Positions 17,838 through 26,731 are shown, counted from the stretch's first letter. The stretch is 64,000 nt of DNA from Falsiroseomonas sp051433195 (GCF_051433195.1 NZ_JBHMFT010000019.1:35890-99889), one strand, 5' to 3'. Translations and numbers: made by a program. Notes: generated from the letters alone by a model not told the origin.

Positions 17838-18766
17838 CAGGCCTCCTGCTGGTTGCGGCGCGTCACGCCGCGCAGGACGAAGAAGGCGATGACGGCGAGG
17901 ATCGGGAACATGAACAGCGAAACCGCGGCGCCGCGCGGGATGTTCCCCGACAGCACGCCGACCTGGAAGGCATAGCTCGCAAACACATGCGTCAGGTCGC
18001 GCGGGCCGCCATTGGTCAGCACGCGGACGATGTCATAGTTCGCGAAGGTCACGATCAGGCTGAACAGCACGGTGATGGAGATGATGTTCCGCATCATCGG
18101 CAGCGTGATGTAGCGCAGCCGCTGCCAGGACGTGGCGCCATCGATCATCGCCGCCTCATACAGTTGCTCCGGCACCGATTTCAGCGCGGCCAGGTACATG
18201 ATCATGAAGAAGGGCGCGCCGTACCAGACGTTGACGATGATGACGGAGATCCGCGCCCACCACGGCTCGCCCAGCCAGGGCACCGCCGGCACCGCGAAGA
18301 TCGCCAGCACGTAGTTGATCGAGGAGTAGGATGGCTCGAACATCCACCACCAGCCGAGCGTCGACAGCGCCGGCGGGATCACCCAGGGCACCAGCAGCAT
18401 GCCGCGCCACTTGCGCTGCCCCTTGGTCGGCAGGTGATGCAGCATGTGGGCCAACCAGAAGCCGATCAGCGCCTTCAGGATCACCGCGGTGACCGCGAAG
18501 AACATCGACTGGAAGATCACCATCCTGAAGGTTTCGGATTCCAGCAGGATGTCGAAGTTCGTCAGCCCGATGAACTCTGTCATCCGCCGGTTCAGCGTCG
18601 ACAGGTAGATGGCGTAGCCCGCGGGCCAGACCACCAGCCCGCCGATGATGGCGATCAGCGGCAGCGTCATCAGGAAGGCCACGGTGGATCTCTGCCGCGC
18701 GAAGCGCTTCAGGGACCCGCCGCCGGCCGCAGCACGCTGCATCGGGATGGTCGAACCGTCGGCCAT
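17837..18766 (-). CDS. Sugar ABC transporter permease (MalF-like)
   Basis: A 309-residue membrane protein with six predicted membrane segments and a cytoplasmic N-terminal tail of about 28 residues rich in Arg and Gly. The EAA loop reads SVPEQLYEAAMIDGATSWQRL. The phrase LVPWVIPPALSTLGWWWMF before it is characteristic of sugar permeases of the CUT1 group. It follows the binding-protein gene after 61 bases containing a perfect palindrome, and its final base overlaps the next permease. Confidence 0.93.
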   Translation of the reverse strand: MADGSTIPMQRAAAGGGSLKRFARQRSTVAFLMTLPLIAIIGGLVVWPAGYAIYLSTLNRRMTEFIGLTNFDILLESETFRMVIFQSMFFAVTAVILKALIGFWLAHMLHHLPTKGQRKWRGMLLVPWVIPPALSTLGWWWMFEPSYSSINYVLAIFAVPAVPWLGEPWWARISVIIVNVWYGAPFFMIMYLAALKSVPEQLYEAAMIDGATSWQRLRYITLPMMRNIISITVLFSLIVTFANYDIVRVLTNGGPRDLTHVFASYAFQVGVLSGNIPRGAAVSLFMFPILAVIAFFVLRGVTRRNQQEA

Positions 18767-18795
18767 GCGGCCTCCTCCTCAGCCGTGACGCAAAT

Positions 18796-18819
18796 CCCGG
18801 GGCGCGCGCGCGCCCCGGG
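18796..18819. repeat. Perfect 24-bp palindrome between binding protein and permease genes
   Basis: A self-complementary 24-base run, CCCGGGGCGCGC and its exact inverse, lies in the 61-base gap after the solute-binding protein stop. In RNA it would form a very stable GC hairpin just past the stop codon. Hairpins at this place in importer operons often protect or terminate the binding-protein part of the message so that it is made in excess. That role is inferred. No T-run follows, so a simple Rho-independent terminator is less likely. Confidence 0.55.
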
Positions 18820-18827
18820 CAAGTCCG

Positions 18828-20174
18828 TCAGCCGCCGCGGCGCATGTTGTTGATCTCGCGCTCAAGCCAGCCGAGCGCCTGGTCCATCGACTCGCCGCCC
18901 TGCGCGACGCGGGCGATGACCTTGGTGTTCATCGCCTGGATATACAGCTGGCTTGCCAGTTCCGGCGGGGCCGGGGCGAAGGCGATCGACGCCGTCGCCT
19001 GGTGGTGCGGCTTCAGCGGATAGTTGAAGATCGTGCCGACCGGCGGGCCTTCGCGCTCCCACACCGGGAAGTTGCTCATGCTCGCGAAGGGCGGGATGTC
19101 GTAGCCGCCGCTGCGGTTGGTGGTGGCCTCCGCCGCCTCGCGGGAGGAGATGAATTCCAGGAAGGACTTCGCCGCGCCCTTGTTGCGGCCGAAGGCCCAG
19201 ATGCCGGTGGTCCAGGGCAGGTAGGCGATGAAGCGCCCCTCCGGCCCGGCCGGCATCGGGATGGTCCAGCACTGTTCGGCCACCTGCGGCGCGTCGCGCT
19301 TGGCCACCGCCCAGGCGGAAGGCGGGTTGAACACCAGGGCGGAGCGGCCGGAGATCAGCGCGCGGTTGTTGCTGCCATCGTCCCAGGCCCAGACGTCGTT
19401 CGGCAGGAACTTGCTGATCTTCACCGCCATGTCGATGGCGGAGCGCAGCTTGGCATTGTTGCGGATGGTGGGGTTGCCGCGCGCATCCGTCATCGCCGCG
19501 CCATAGGACAGGAACAGCGCACCGACCCAGTCCACGGCATCGGTGAACTGGCCCATCGGCAGGCCGAAGGGCACGCCGGCGGCGTGGCACTTCTCCGCGG
19601 CCATCAGGAAGGTGTCCCAGTTCCAGTTCTCGGCACCGGGGCCACGCTCGGCCTTCGCCGGCCACATGGCGCGCACATCGATGCCGGCATGCTGCTGCAT
19701 CAGGTCGAAGCGCACGCAGGCCGGCTTGTTCTGGGTGCCGGAGGTCGCCGGCACGCCACGCCAGGCGCCATCCCGCTTGGCCAGGAATTCCGCCACCGGG
19801 TTGATCGGGCCGTGCGCTGCGATCAGCTTGGCGATCAGGTCGTCCACCGGCTCCAGCTGGTCGGCATAGGCGCCGATGTCCCACGGGCCGAGCGAGATGC
19901 CGTCATGGCCGCTGCGGGCCTGGGCCTGCGCGGCGGCGGTCAGCTGCAGCTGGTTGCCGGTGGTGTTGATGAAGTCCAGCGTCAGGTTGACGCGGTTGGC
20001 TTCCGCCCATTGCCGGCCCAGCACCTGCAGGGCCTCGTTGCTGCCGGGCACCCAATGGTCCCAGAAGGCAAATCGGAGGTTGCCGCCGGTGCCCTGCGCG
20101 AAGACCGTCGGCGCGGCGAGCGTGGTTCCCGCCGTCAGCGCCGCGCCCGCGCGCAGCACGTCGCGCCGGTTCAT
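18828..20174 (-). CDS. Extracellular solute-binding protein of sugar ABC importer
   Basis: A 448-residue binding protein of the family 1 extracellular type. It has a twin-arginine signal (NRRDVLRAG, then a hydrophobic AALTAGTTLAAP core and cleavage after FAQG), so it is probably exported folded through Tat. Mature segments FAFWDHWVPGSNEALQVLG and SLGPWDIGAYADQ resemble sugar or glycerol-3-phosphate receptors. I prefer the ATG at 20174; an upstream ATG at 20186 adds four residues. It heads an operon with two permeases, an ATPase and an Ldh-type dehydrogenase. The ligand is unknown. Confidence 0.92.
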   Translation of the reverse strand: MNRRDVLRAGAALTAGTTLAAPTVFAQGTGGNLRFAFWDHWVPGSNEALQVLGRQWAEANRVNLTLDFINTTGNQLQLTAAAQAQARSGHDGISLGPWDIGAYADQLEPVDDLIAKLIAAHGPINPVAEFLAKRDGAWRGVPATSGTQNKPACVRFDLMQQHAGIDVRAMWPAKAERGPGAENWNWDTFLMAAEKCHAAGVPFGLPMGQFTDAVDWVGALFLSYGAAMTDARGNPTIRNNAKLRSAIDMAVKISKFLPNDVWAWDDGSNNRALISGRSALVFNPPSAWAVAKRDAPQVAEQCWTIPMPAGPEGRFIAYLPWTTGIWAFGRNKGAAKSFLEFISSREAAEATTNRSGGYDIPPFASMSNFPVWEREGPPVGTIFNYPLKPHHQATASIAFAPAPPELASQLYIQAMNTKVIARVAQGGESMDQALGWLEREINNMRRGG

Positions 20175-20290
20175 TCCCTGGACCATCCCTGTTCTCTCCT
20201 GCCCTTGGTACCGGTCGTTTGCCGACCGTGCGTGGTTGCGGTCGGAAGGTTAGGCATCCGGACGCGCCCCTAGCAAGCCCGATGGTATGC

Positions 20291-20331
20291 GGCGCGCGCC
20301 ATGATGATCCCGATGATGCGCGGCGCGCGCC
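20291..20331. repeat. Twin palindromic decamers in promoter region
   Basis: GGCGCGCGCC occurs at 20291-20300 and again at 20322-20331, each self-complementary, 31 bases apart (close to three helical turns). They are separated by GATGAT-type repeats. They lie in the 233 bases between the divergent binding-protein operon and the DUF2382 gene. The spacing would suit a regulator binding both sites on one DNA face, but GC-rich background makes chance occurrence possible. Confidence 0.35.
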
Positions 20332-20407
20332 GCGATGATGCGCGGCCGCATGGAACAGATTGGGACCGCCCCTCGTTCTGTTGCGGCACGCCGGAGGGGG
20401 GACATCC

Positions 20408-21844
20408 ATGGCCGAGCCTGAGTCGGTGACCGAGATCGGTCGCCTGCCGTTGATGGAGGAGGTCCCGCGCATCCTGCGGCGCCGCCGCGTCACCGGCGGC
20501 GTGCGGGTCTCGGTGACGACCACGGAAGCGCCGGGCGAGGTCCACACCACCCGCCGGAGCCGGCTGGTGGAGGTCGAGCGGGTGCCGGTGGACCAGGAGG
20601 TCGAGTCCCCGCCGCCGGTCCGGCAGGAGGGCGACCTGGTGATCGTCCCGGTGCTGGAGGAACGGCTGGTGGTGGTCCGCCGCCTGGTGGTGACGGAGGA
20701 GGTCCGCTTCCGCCTGACGGTGGAGGAGGAGCCGGTGACCCTGTCCCTGCCCCTGCTGCGCCAGGACGTGTCCGTCACCCGCCTGCCACCGCCCGATGCG
20801 ACAGCCTTCGACGATAGAACAGCACATCACGGAGACCAGCTTATGCAACGCACGCTGACCGCCATGTTCGACACCCGCGCCGAAGCCGAGCGCGCCGCCG
20901 AGACCCTGCGCGGCCTCGGCCTCGGCGCCGAGAACATCCGCATGCACCAGGCCGAGGCCGGCAGCGGCCAGGGCGGCACCGTCGCCACCTCCGCCGCGGA
21001 CCGGCGCGAGGATCGCGGCTTCTTCGGCGCCATCGCGGACCTGTTCATGCCCGATGACGACCGCGCCACCTACAGCGAGGGCCTGCGCCGCGGCTCGACG
21101 CTGCTGCTGGCCGAGGTGGACGAAGGCCGGATGCACCAGGCGATGGACGCCATGGAAGCCGCCGGCGCCGTGGACCTGGATGCGCGGGAGGCCGATTGGC
21201 GCCAGCAGGGCTGGAGCGGCGGCTCGATGGCCGGCATCAGCTCCGGCTCGGTCGAATCCTCGCTGGTGATGCCGGATACGGATGCGCGCACCGGGGTCGA
21301 TACCGGCATTCCCGCGCAGGGTTCCAGCGGGGTCGTCACGGGCGACCCGCATTCCGCCTACGGCGCGACGGCGGCCGGTGGCGGCCATGCCACGACCCCG
21401 GCGACGGGGACCGAATCCACCACCAGCCAGGACCTGCAAGGCGAGCAGCGCATCCCGATGGCGGAGGAGCGCCTGCGCGTCGGCAAGCGCGAAAGCCATG
21501 CCGGCCGCGTCCGCGTCCGGTCCTATGTCGTCGAGACGCCGGCCGAGGAGCAGGTGACGCTGCGCGAGGAGCATGTGCACGTCCAGCGCGTGCCGGCCGA
21601 CCGTGCCGCCACCGCCGATGAGGCGAACCTGTTCAAGGACCGCGTCATCGAGGCCGAGGAAAGCACCGAGGAAGCCGTGGTGCGGAAGGACGTCCGCGTG
21701 ACCGGCGAGGTGGTTGTCAACAAGGAGACCACCGAGCGCACCGAGACGGTGCATGACACCGTGCGCCGCACCGAGGTGGACGTGGACGAGAACGCCGCCG
21801 CCAACGACCCGGCCCGCCGCGACCGCACCGGCCGCGCCGGCTGA
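20408..21844 (+). CDS. DUF2382 (YsnF/AvaK-type) stress-associated protein, possibly a fusion
   Basis: One open frame of 478 residues holds three recognisable parts. Residues 1-130 contain DUF2382-like repeats (LPLMEEVPRILRRR, VLEERLVVVRRLVVTEEVRF). Residues 146-240 resemble the general stress protein 17M-type N-terminal domain (LTAMFDTRAEAERAAETLRGLGLG). The last 110 residues are another DUF2382 domain (RIPMAEERLRVGKRE, then VTLREEHVHVQRVPAD). Between parts one and two, DNA at about 20810-20842 looks like a leader, with GGAGA 8 bases before an in-frame ATG at 20843. So two proteins may be made, or two formerly separate genes may have merged. The role in stress response is inferred from the family. 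Confidence 0.75.
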   Translation: MAEPESVTEIGRLPLMEEVPRILRRRRVTGGVRVSVTTTEAPGEVHTTRRSRLVEVERVPVDQEVESPPPVRQEGDLVIVPVLEERLVVVRRLVVTEEVRFRLTVEEEPVTLSLPLLRQDVSVTRLPPPDATAFDDRTAHHGDQLMQRTLTAMFDTRAEAERAAETLRGLGLGAENIRMHQAEAGSGQGGTVATSAADRREDRGFFGAIADLFMPDDDRATYSEGLRRGSTLLLAEVDEGRMHQAMDAMEAAGAVDLDAREADWRQQGWSGGSMAGISSGSVESSLVMPDTDARTGVDTGIPAQGSSGVVTGDPHSAYGATAAGGGHATTPATGTESTTSQDLQGEQRIPMAEERLRVGKRESHAGRVRVRSYVVETPAEEQVTLREEHVHVQRVPADRAATADEANLFKDRVIEAEESTEEAVVRKDVRVTGEVVVNKETTERTETVHDTVRRTEVDVDENAAANDPARRDRTGRAG

Positions 21845-21851
21845 ACGAGTT

Positions 21852-21918
21852 GGCCCCGGTCGGGATTGACCCTCGGGATTGACCCGTCGGGATTGACCCT
21901 TCGGGATTGACCGGGGCC
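21852..21918. repeat. Four direct repeats of an 11-bp core flanked by a 10-bp inverted repeat
   Basis: The core CGGGATTGACC is repeated exactly at 21861, 21874, 21888 and 21902 (steps 13, 14 and 14 bases). The block is bracketed by GGCCCCGGTC at 21852-21861 and its exact inverse GACCGGGGCC at 21909-21918. It fills the 99-base gap between the DUF2382 gene and the FAD oxidoreductase. It could be an operator array for the downstream pair, part of a terminator, or a small expanding repeat. I cannot choose from sequence alone. Confidence 0.7.
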
Positions 21919-21943
21919 GCCCTGCCGCGAGACCATCCGCGGC

Positions 21944-23092
21944 ATGGACACTCAGGCCTTCGACGTTCTCGTCATCGGCGCCGGCATCGCCGGCGCCACC
22001 GCCGCCGCGCATTGCGCTGCCGATGGGCGCCGCGTGGCGCTGATGGAGGCGGAGGAGACCGCCGGCTACCACAGCACCGGCCGGTCCGCCGCCATCTGGA
22101 TCCAGAACTACGGCCCGCCGGATGTGCGGCGCCTGTCCGCCGCCTCCCGCGCCTTCTTCGCCAGCCCGCCGCCAGGTTTCGCCGGCGCGCCGCTGTTGGC
22201 GCAGCGGCCGGTCGTCACCATCGCGCCGGCCGACCAGGCGGCGGCGATGCAGGCCCTGCTCGACAGCGGCGAGGGGCTGGAGCCGATCAGCCTCGCCGAG
22301 GTCATCGCCATGGGCCCGCCGCTGCGGGCGGATTACGCGGTGTCCGCCGCCATCGAGCGCGATGCCTTCGACATCGACGTGGCCGCCCTGCATGCCGGCT
22401 TCCTGAAGCAGGCGCGCGCCGCCGGCGGCGTGCTGGCGCTGCGCGCGCGGGCCGGGCGCATCTGGCACGACAAGGGCCACTGGCATGCGGAGGCCCGGGG
22501 CAGCGGGGCCGGCGGCGCCGTGTTCCGCGCGCCCGTCCTGGTCAACGCCGCCGGCGCCTGGGGCGACGAGGTGGCGGTGCTGGCGGGGCTGCGGCCGATC
22601 GGCCTGCAACCGAAGCGGCGCACGGCGCTGATCATCGACCCCGGCGCGCATGCCGATGGGATTGATTGCGCCAACTGGCCGCTGGTCGGGGATGCCGCGC
22701 ATGGCTGGTACGTGCGGCCGGAGGCGCGGCGCAAGCTGATGGTCTCCCCTGCCGACGAGACCGACATGCCGCCGCATGACGTGCAGCCGGACGAGATCGA
22801 CGTCGCAATCGCCGTCGACCGCATGCAGCAGGCGCTGGATATCCCGGTGCACCGGGTGGAACACCGCTGGGCCGGGCTGCGCAGCTTCACCCCGGACCGC
22901 AGCCTGGCCATCGGCTTCGATGCCCAGGCGCCCGGGTTCCTGTGGATGATCGGCCAGGGCGGCTACGGCATCCAGACCTCGCCCGCGGCGGGGCGGCTGG
23001 TCGCCGGGCTGGTCGCCGGGCAGGTGCCGGCGGACCTGCTGCCGGTCGTGCCGATGGTGGACCCGAACCGCTTCACGAAGGTGCCGGCATGA
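21944..23092 (+). CDS. FAD-dependent D-amino-acid-type dehydrogenase (DauA-like)
   Basis: A 382-residue flavoprotein of the DAO family. The N terminus has the dinucleotide-binding fingerprint VLVIGAGIAGATAAAHCA. The following GYHSTGRSAAIWIQNYG resembles D-arginine dehydrogenase DauA more than other DAO members. A second cofactor-contact region is FLWMIGQGGYGIQTSPAAGRL near the C terminus. The expected reaction is oxidation of a D-amino acid (or similar amine) to an imino acid with electrons passed to the respiratory chain. It overlaps the following PLP dehydratase by 4 bases, which suggests a joint amino acid degradation route. Confidence 0.85.
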   Translation: MDTQAFDVLVIGAGIAGATAAAHCAADGRRVALMEAEETAGYHSTGRSAAIWIQNYGPPDVRRLSAASRAFFASPPPGFAGAPLLAQRPVVTIAPADQAAAMQALLDSGEGLEPISLAEVIAMGPPLRADYAVSAAIERDAFDIDVAALHAGFLKQARAAGGVLALRARAGRIWHDKGHWHAEARGSGAGGAVFRAPVLVNAAGAWGDEVAVLAGLRPIGLQPKRRTALIIDPGAHADGIDCANWPLVGDAAHGWYVRPEARRKLMVSPADETDMPPHDVQPDEIDVAIAVDRMQQALDIPVHRVEHRWAGLRSFTPDRSLAIGFDAQAPGFLWMIGQGGYGIQTSPAAGRLVAGLVAGQVPADLLPVVPMVDPNRFTKVPA

Positions 23093-24063
23093 GGCTCCCG
23101 ACGCATGACGACGTCCGCGCCGCCGCGGCGCGAATCTCGGGCAAGATCATCCGCACGCCGATGCTGCGCCACCGCCTGCTGGACGAGATGACCGGCGGCA
23201 CCATCCTGGTGATGCCGGAGCCCTTGCAGCGCACCGGCAGCTTCAAGCTGCGCGGCGCCACCAACGCGGCGCTTCGCATGACGGAGGCCGCACGCGCGGG
23301 CGGCGTGGTGACGCATTCCTCCGGCAACCACGGCCAGGCGGTGGCCTGCGCGGCGGCGATGCTCGGCATGCGGGCGCTGGTGGCGATGCCGAAGGATGCG
23401 CCCGCCATCAAGGTGGAAAGCACCCGGCGCTGGGGCGCGGAGCTCACCTTCTTCGACCGCAGCACCACGGACAGGGAGAAGCTGGCGGAGCAACTGGCGG
23501 CGGAGCGTGGCGGCACCGTGCTGCCGCCCTTCGACCACCCGGATGTCATCGCCGGCCAGGGCACGCTGGCGCTGGAGCTGATCGAGGACGCGGCGGCGGC
23601 CGGCCTTTCGCTGGAGGCACTCGCCGTCTGCACCGGCGGCGGCGGGCTGATCGCCGGCTGCGCCCTGGCGGCCGAGGGCGCCTCGCCGTTGACGAAGATC
23701 TGGGCGGTGGAGCCGGAGGGCTGGGACGATACGCGGCTGTCGCTGGAAGCCGGAAAGCGCGTCGCCAATGATGGCCAGGGCCCGACGCTGTGCGATGCGC
23801 TGCTGTCGATGCGCCCGGGCGCGCTGACCTTCGCGGTGAACCAGCCGCGCCTGGCCGGTGCCGTGGTGGTGACGCGGGCCGAGGTTTTTCGCGCCATGCG
23901 CTTCGCCTTCGAGCACCTGAAGATCGTCGCCGAACCCGGCGGCGCCGTGGCGCTGGCCGCGGTGCTGGCCGGCAAGGTTCAGGTCCGCGACCGTACCGTC
24001 GGCCTCGTGATCAGCGGCGGCAACGTCGACCCGGCGGTGTTCGCGGAGGCGCTGGCGGCCTGA
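23089..24063 (+). CDS. PLP-dependent threonine/serine dehydratase
   Basis: A 324-residue fold-type II PLP enzyme without a regulatory ACT domain. The PLP lysine lies in TGSFKLRGATNAAL at about residue 50. SSGNHGQAVACAAAM is the asparagine/glycine loop that holds the substrate, and CTGGGGLIAGCALA the phosphate-binding glycine loop. Its length fits catabolic threonine/serine dehydratases and serine racemase-like enzymes. The ATG overlaps the stop of the FAD oxidoreductase (ATGA). A D-amino-acid dehydrogenase next to a serine/threonine dehydratase suggests catabolism of hydroxy-amino acids; the exact substrate is unknown. Confidence 0.9.
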   Translation: MRLPTHDDVRAAAARISGKIIRTPMLRHRLLDEMTGGTILVMPEPLQRTGSFKLRGATNAALRMTEAARAGGVVTHSSGNHGQAVACAAAMLGMRALVAMPKDAPAIKVESTRRWGAELTFFDRSTTDREKLAEQLAAERGGTVLPPFDHPDVIAGQGTLALELIEDAAAAGLSLEALAVCTGGGGLIAGCALAAEGASPLTKIWAVEPEGWDDTRLSLEAGKRVANDGQGPTLCDALLSMRPGALTFAVNQPRLAGAVVVTRAEVFRAMRFAFEHLKIVAEPGGAVALAAVLAGKVQVRDRTVGLVISGGNVDPAVFAEALAA

Positions 24064-24144
24064 GCCGGCGGTCAAGGATTTACATTGCCTTCCGCGACCG
24101 CGGCTGGAATCCTCCGCCGCGACCCGGTCGAGAACCCCTCCCCC

Positions 24145-25545
24145 ATGGCCCGTCCGCTGATCGGGCGCAGCATCCGCCGCCTGCGCATGGAACAAGGGCT
24201 GACGCAGCAGGCCCTGGCGCTGCGGCTCGGCATCTCGCCCAGCTACCTGAACCTGATCGAGCACGACCAGCGCCCGGTCACCGCCAGCCTGCTGATCAAG
24301 CTCGGCCAGGTGCTGCGGGTGGACCTCGCGGCGCTGTCCGGCACCGGCGAGCGCCAGACCGAGGCCGGGCTGCGGGAAGTGCTGTCCGACCCGCTGCTGG
24401 GGCTGGAGGAGGTGCCGGAGGCGGAAATCGCCGCCATGGCCGCCAGCGCGCCGCAGGCCGCGCGCGCCATGCTGGCGCTTTACCGCGCCTGGCGGGTGGC
24501 GCGGGAGGATGCCTCCGGCCTCGCCCTGCCGAGCGGCCGCCGCCTGCTGCTGCCGAACGAGGAGGCGCGCGACTTCTTCCACGACCGCGCCAACCATTTT
24601 CCTGAACTGGAACAGGTGGCGGAGGACATCGCAGGCGAGCTGCGCGCGGCGCCGGCCGAGATGAACCACGCGGTGGCGGAGCGGCTGCGGCGGACGCATG
24701 GCGTCACGGTTGCCGTCGGGCGGCTGGACGGCGCGCTGCGGCGCTACGACCCGGCGCTGCGGCGGCTCGACCTGTCCGAATCCCTGCCGCGCGAAAGCCG
24801 CGGCTTCCAGATGGCCTTCCAGCTCATGCTGCTGGAGGCGCGGGAGGCGGTGGAGGCGGTGGCGGCGCCGGCCGAACTGTCCTCCGCCGAGGCGCGCGCC
24901 CTGGTCCGCATCGGCCTGCTGAACTACGCCGCGGCGGCACTGCTGATGCCCTACGCGCCCTTCCTGGCCGCGGCACGGGACTTGCGGCACGAGGTGGAGG
25001 CGATGGCCTCCCGCTTCGGCGTGTCCTTCGAACAGGCGGCGCACCGCTTGTCCACGCTGCAACGCACCGATGCGCGCGGCGTGCCGTTCTTCTTCCTGCG
25101 CGTCGACCCGGCGGGCAACGTGGACAAGCGCTTCTCGGCGGCCGGCTTTCCCTTCGCCCGCTTCGGCGGGTCCTGCCCGAAATGGATCGTCCACCAGGCC
25201 TTCGCCACGCCCGCCGTCACCCGCGTGCAGGTGGCGCAGTTGCCGGATGGCGCGGCGTTCCTGTGCTTCGCGCGCGCCATCGCCGCACCCACCACGCACT
25301 GGGGCGAACCGGCGCCGGTGCATGTGGTGGCGATGGGCTGCGACCTGTCCCGCGCGGCGGAGGTGGTCTATGCCGATGGCCTGGACCTGGGGCGCGCCGT
25401 GGTCGGCATCGGCCTGTCCTGCCGGCTGTGCGAGCGCAGGGAATGCCGCAGCCGCGCCTTCCCGCCGCTGGAGCACCGATTGAACCTCGACCCGAACGAG
25501 CACGGCGCCAGCCCCTGGCGCTTCGAGCCGACGCGCCGGATTTAG
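24145..25545 (+). CDS. XRE-family regulator with ImmA/IrrE-like domain (ScfR-type)
   Basis: A 466-residue regulator. Residues about 5-60 form an XRE helix-turn-helix (RSIRRLRMEQGLTQQALALR, then LGISPSYLNLIEHDQRPV). The middle carries an ImmA/IrrE-type segment, and the C terminus a cysteine-rich stretch, SCRLCERRECRSRAF, likely a metal site, as in the short-chain fatty acyl-CoA-responsive ScfR/RamB/PrpR group. I prefer the ATG at 24145 (MARPLIG), since the earlier in-frame start at 24085 adds 20 residues without similarity. It is 81 bases downstream of the dehydratase and may control acyl-CoA or propionate metabolism; no prp or acs genes are in view. Confidence 0.82.
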   Translation: MARPLIGRSIRRLRMEQGLTQQALALRLGISPSYLNLIEHDQRPVTASLLIKLGQVLRVDLAALSGTGERQTEAGLREVLSDPLLGLEEVPEAEIAAMAASAPQAARAMLALYRAWRVAREDASGLALPSGRRLLLPNEEARDFFHDRANHFPELEQVAEDIAGELRAAPAEMNHAVAERLRRTHGVTVAVGRLDGALRRYDPALRRLDLSESLPRESRGFQMAFQLMLLEAREAVEAVAAPAELSSAEARALVRIGLLNYAAAALLMPYAPFLAAARDLRHEVEAMASRFGVSFEQAAHRLSTLQRTDARGVPFFFLRVDPAGNVDKRFSAAGFPFARFGGSCPKWIVHQAFATPAVTRVQVAQLPDGAAFLCFARAIAAPTTHWGEPAPVHVVAMGCDLSRAAEVVYADGLDLGRAVVGIGLSCRLCERRECRSRAFPPLEHRLNLDPNEHGASPWRFEPTRRI

Positions 25546-25615
25546 CCAGCGCTTAACCGCCCTCCGGTAGTCTCCGACCCGCGCCGCATTTCCGGGGCGC
25601 CTTGGGCGGAGCTGC

Positions 25616-26731
25616 ATGGCGAAGGGTGGCAAGGGCGGCGCGACGATTGTCATCAAGCGCATCGAGGAGGGCGGGCACGGCCACCATGGCGGTGCCTGGA
25701 AGGTCGCCTATGCCGATTTCGTCACGGCGATGATGGCCTTCTTCCTGCTGATGTGGCTGCTGAACGCGACGACGGAGGAACAGCGCCGCGGCCTCGCCGA
25801 CTATTTCGCGCCGAGCAACGTGATGGGCCGGAACCAGACCGGCGCCGGCCAGCCCTTCGGCGGCCGTACACCGAACGAGACCGCGCAGGTGACGCAGAAT
25901 GCCGGCGCCATCCGCCTGCAGCACGGCCCGGTGCCGGTGCTGGAGGATGTCGAGGTGGAGGAGGAGGTGCCGACCGTCGCGCGCCCCGTGCCGCGGCGCG
26001 AGGGCCCGGAGGGCGAGGATGAGGAGGCCGAGCTGCGCCGCATCCGCCAGGCGCGCGCCGACCTTCCCCCCGGCGATGCCGACCCGCGCGAGATGCAGCG
26101 CCTGGCCCAGCAACAGGTTGGGGCCGATGCGCGGGCGCTGACCGACGCCGCGCTGCGCGCCGAACACCAGCGGCGGGAACGCGAAGCCTTCGAGCGCGCG
26201 GCGGAGGAGATCCGCGCCGCGGTGGCGGAGGATCCGCTGCTGGCGGAACTGGCGCAGCAGCTTCTGGTGGAGCAGGTGCCGGAGGGGCTGCGCATCCAGT
26301 TGCTGGACGCCGACCGGCAGCCGATGTTCGCGCTCGGCGGCAGCGCGCCGAACGATCGCGCACGCGGCCTGCTGGCGCGCGTGACGCAGGTGGTGGCGCG
26401 GCTGCCGAACGAGATCGCGGTGGCCGGCCACACCGACGCCACGCCGTTCCGCGGCGGCGGCGATCGCTCCAACTGGGATCTGTCGGCGGAACGCGCCAAC
26501 GTCACGCGCCGGCTGCTGACGGAAGCCGGCCTGCCGGTGGCACGCATCCGCAGCGTCACCGGCAATGCGGAACGCGACCTGCTGCTGCCGGAGACGCCGA
26601 ACGCGGCGGCCAATCGCCGCGTCTCCATCACGCTGCTGCGGGAAAATCCACCCGTGCCGCAGGCAGGATCGGCGCCGCAGGCCAGACCCGCGCCGCAGGC
26701 ACGAACCGCACCGCAGGTGGCCGCGCCATGA
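25616..26731 (+). CDS. motB: Flagellar motor stator protein MotB
   Basis: MotB anchors the flagellar stator to peptidoglycan and carries the proton-conducting aspartate. The 371-residue protein has a short cytoplasmic Lys/Gly-rich tail, a single membrane segment with that aspartate in AYADFVTAMMAFFLLMWLL (about residue 34), a long charged linker of roughly 180 residues, and an OmpA/MotB domain with AVAGHTDATPF and NWDLSAERANVTRRLL at about residues 275-315. It ends in a Gln/Ala/Pro tail with PQAR repeats. It precedes motA with a 4-base overlap, the reverse of the usual motA-motB order. Confidence 0.94.
   Translation: MAKGGKGGATIVIKRIEEGGHGHHGGAWKVAYADFVTAMMAFFLLMWLLNATTEEQRRGLADYFAPSNVMGRNQTGAGQPFGGRTPNETAQVTQNAGAIRLQHGPVPVLEDVEVEEEVPTVARPVPRREGPEGEDEEAELRRIRQARADLPPGDADPREMQRLAQQQVGADARALTDAALRAEHQRREREAFERAAEEIRAAVAEDPLLAELAQQLLVEQVPEGLRIQLLDADRQPMFALGGSAPNDRARGLLARVTQVVARLPNEIAVAGHTDATPFRGGGDRSNWDLSAERANVTRRLLTEAGLPVARIRSVTGNAERDLLLPETPNAAANRRVSITLLRENPPVPQAGSAPQARPAPQARTAPQVAAP

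Noticed and set aside
20270..22864. An 864-codon minus-strand frame across the DUF2382 and FAD genes
   Set aside because: It spans two well-supported plus-strand genes and their intergenic repeat; the translation has no recognisable domain.
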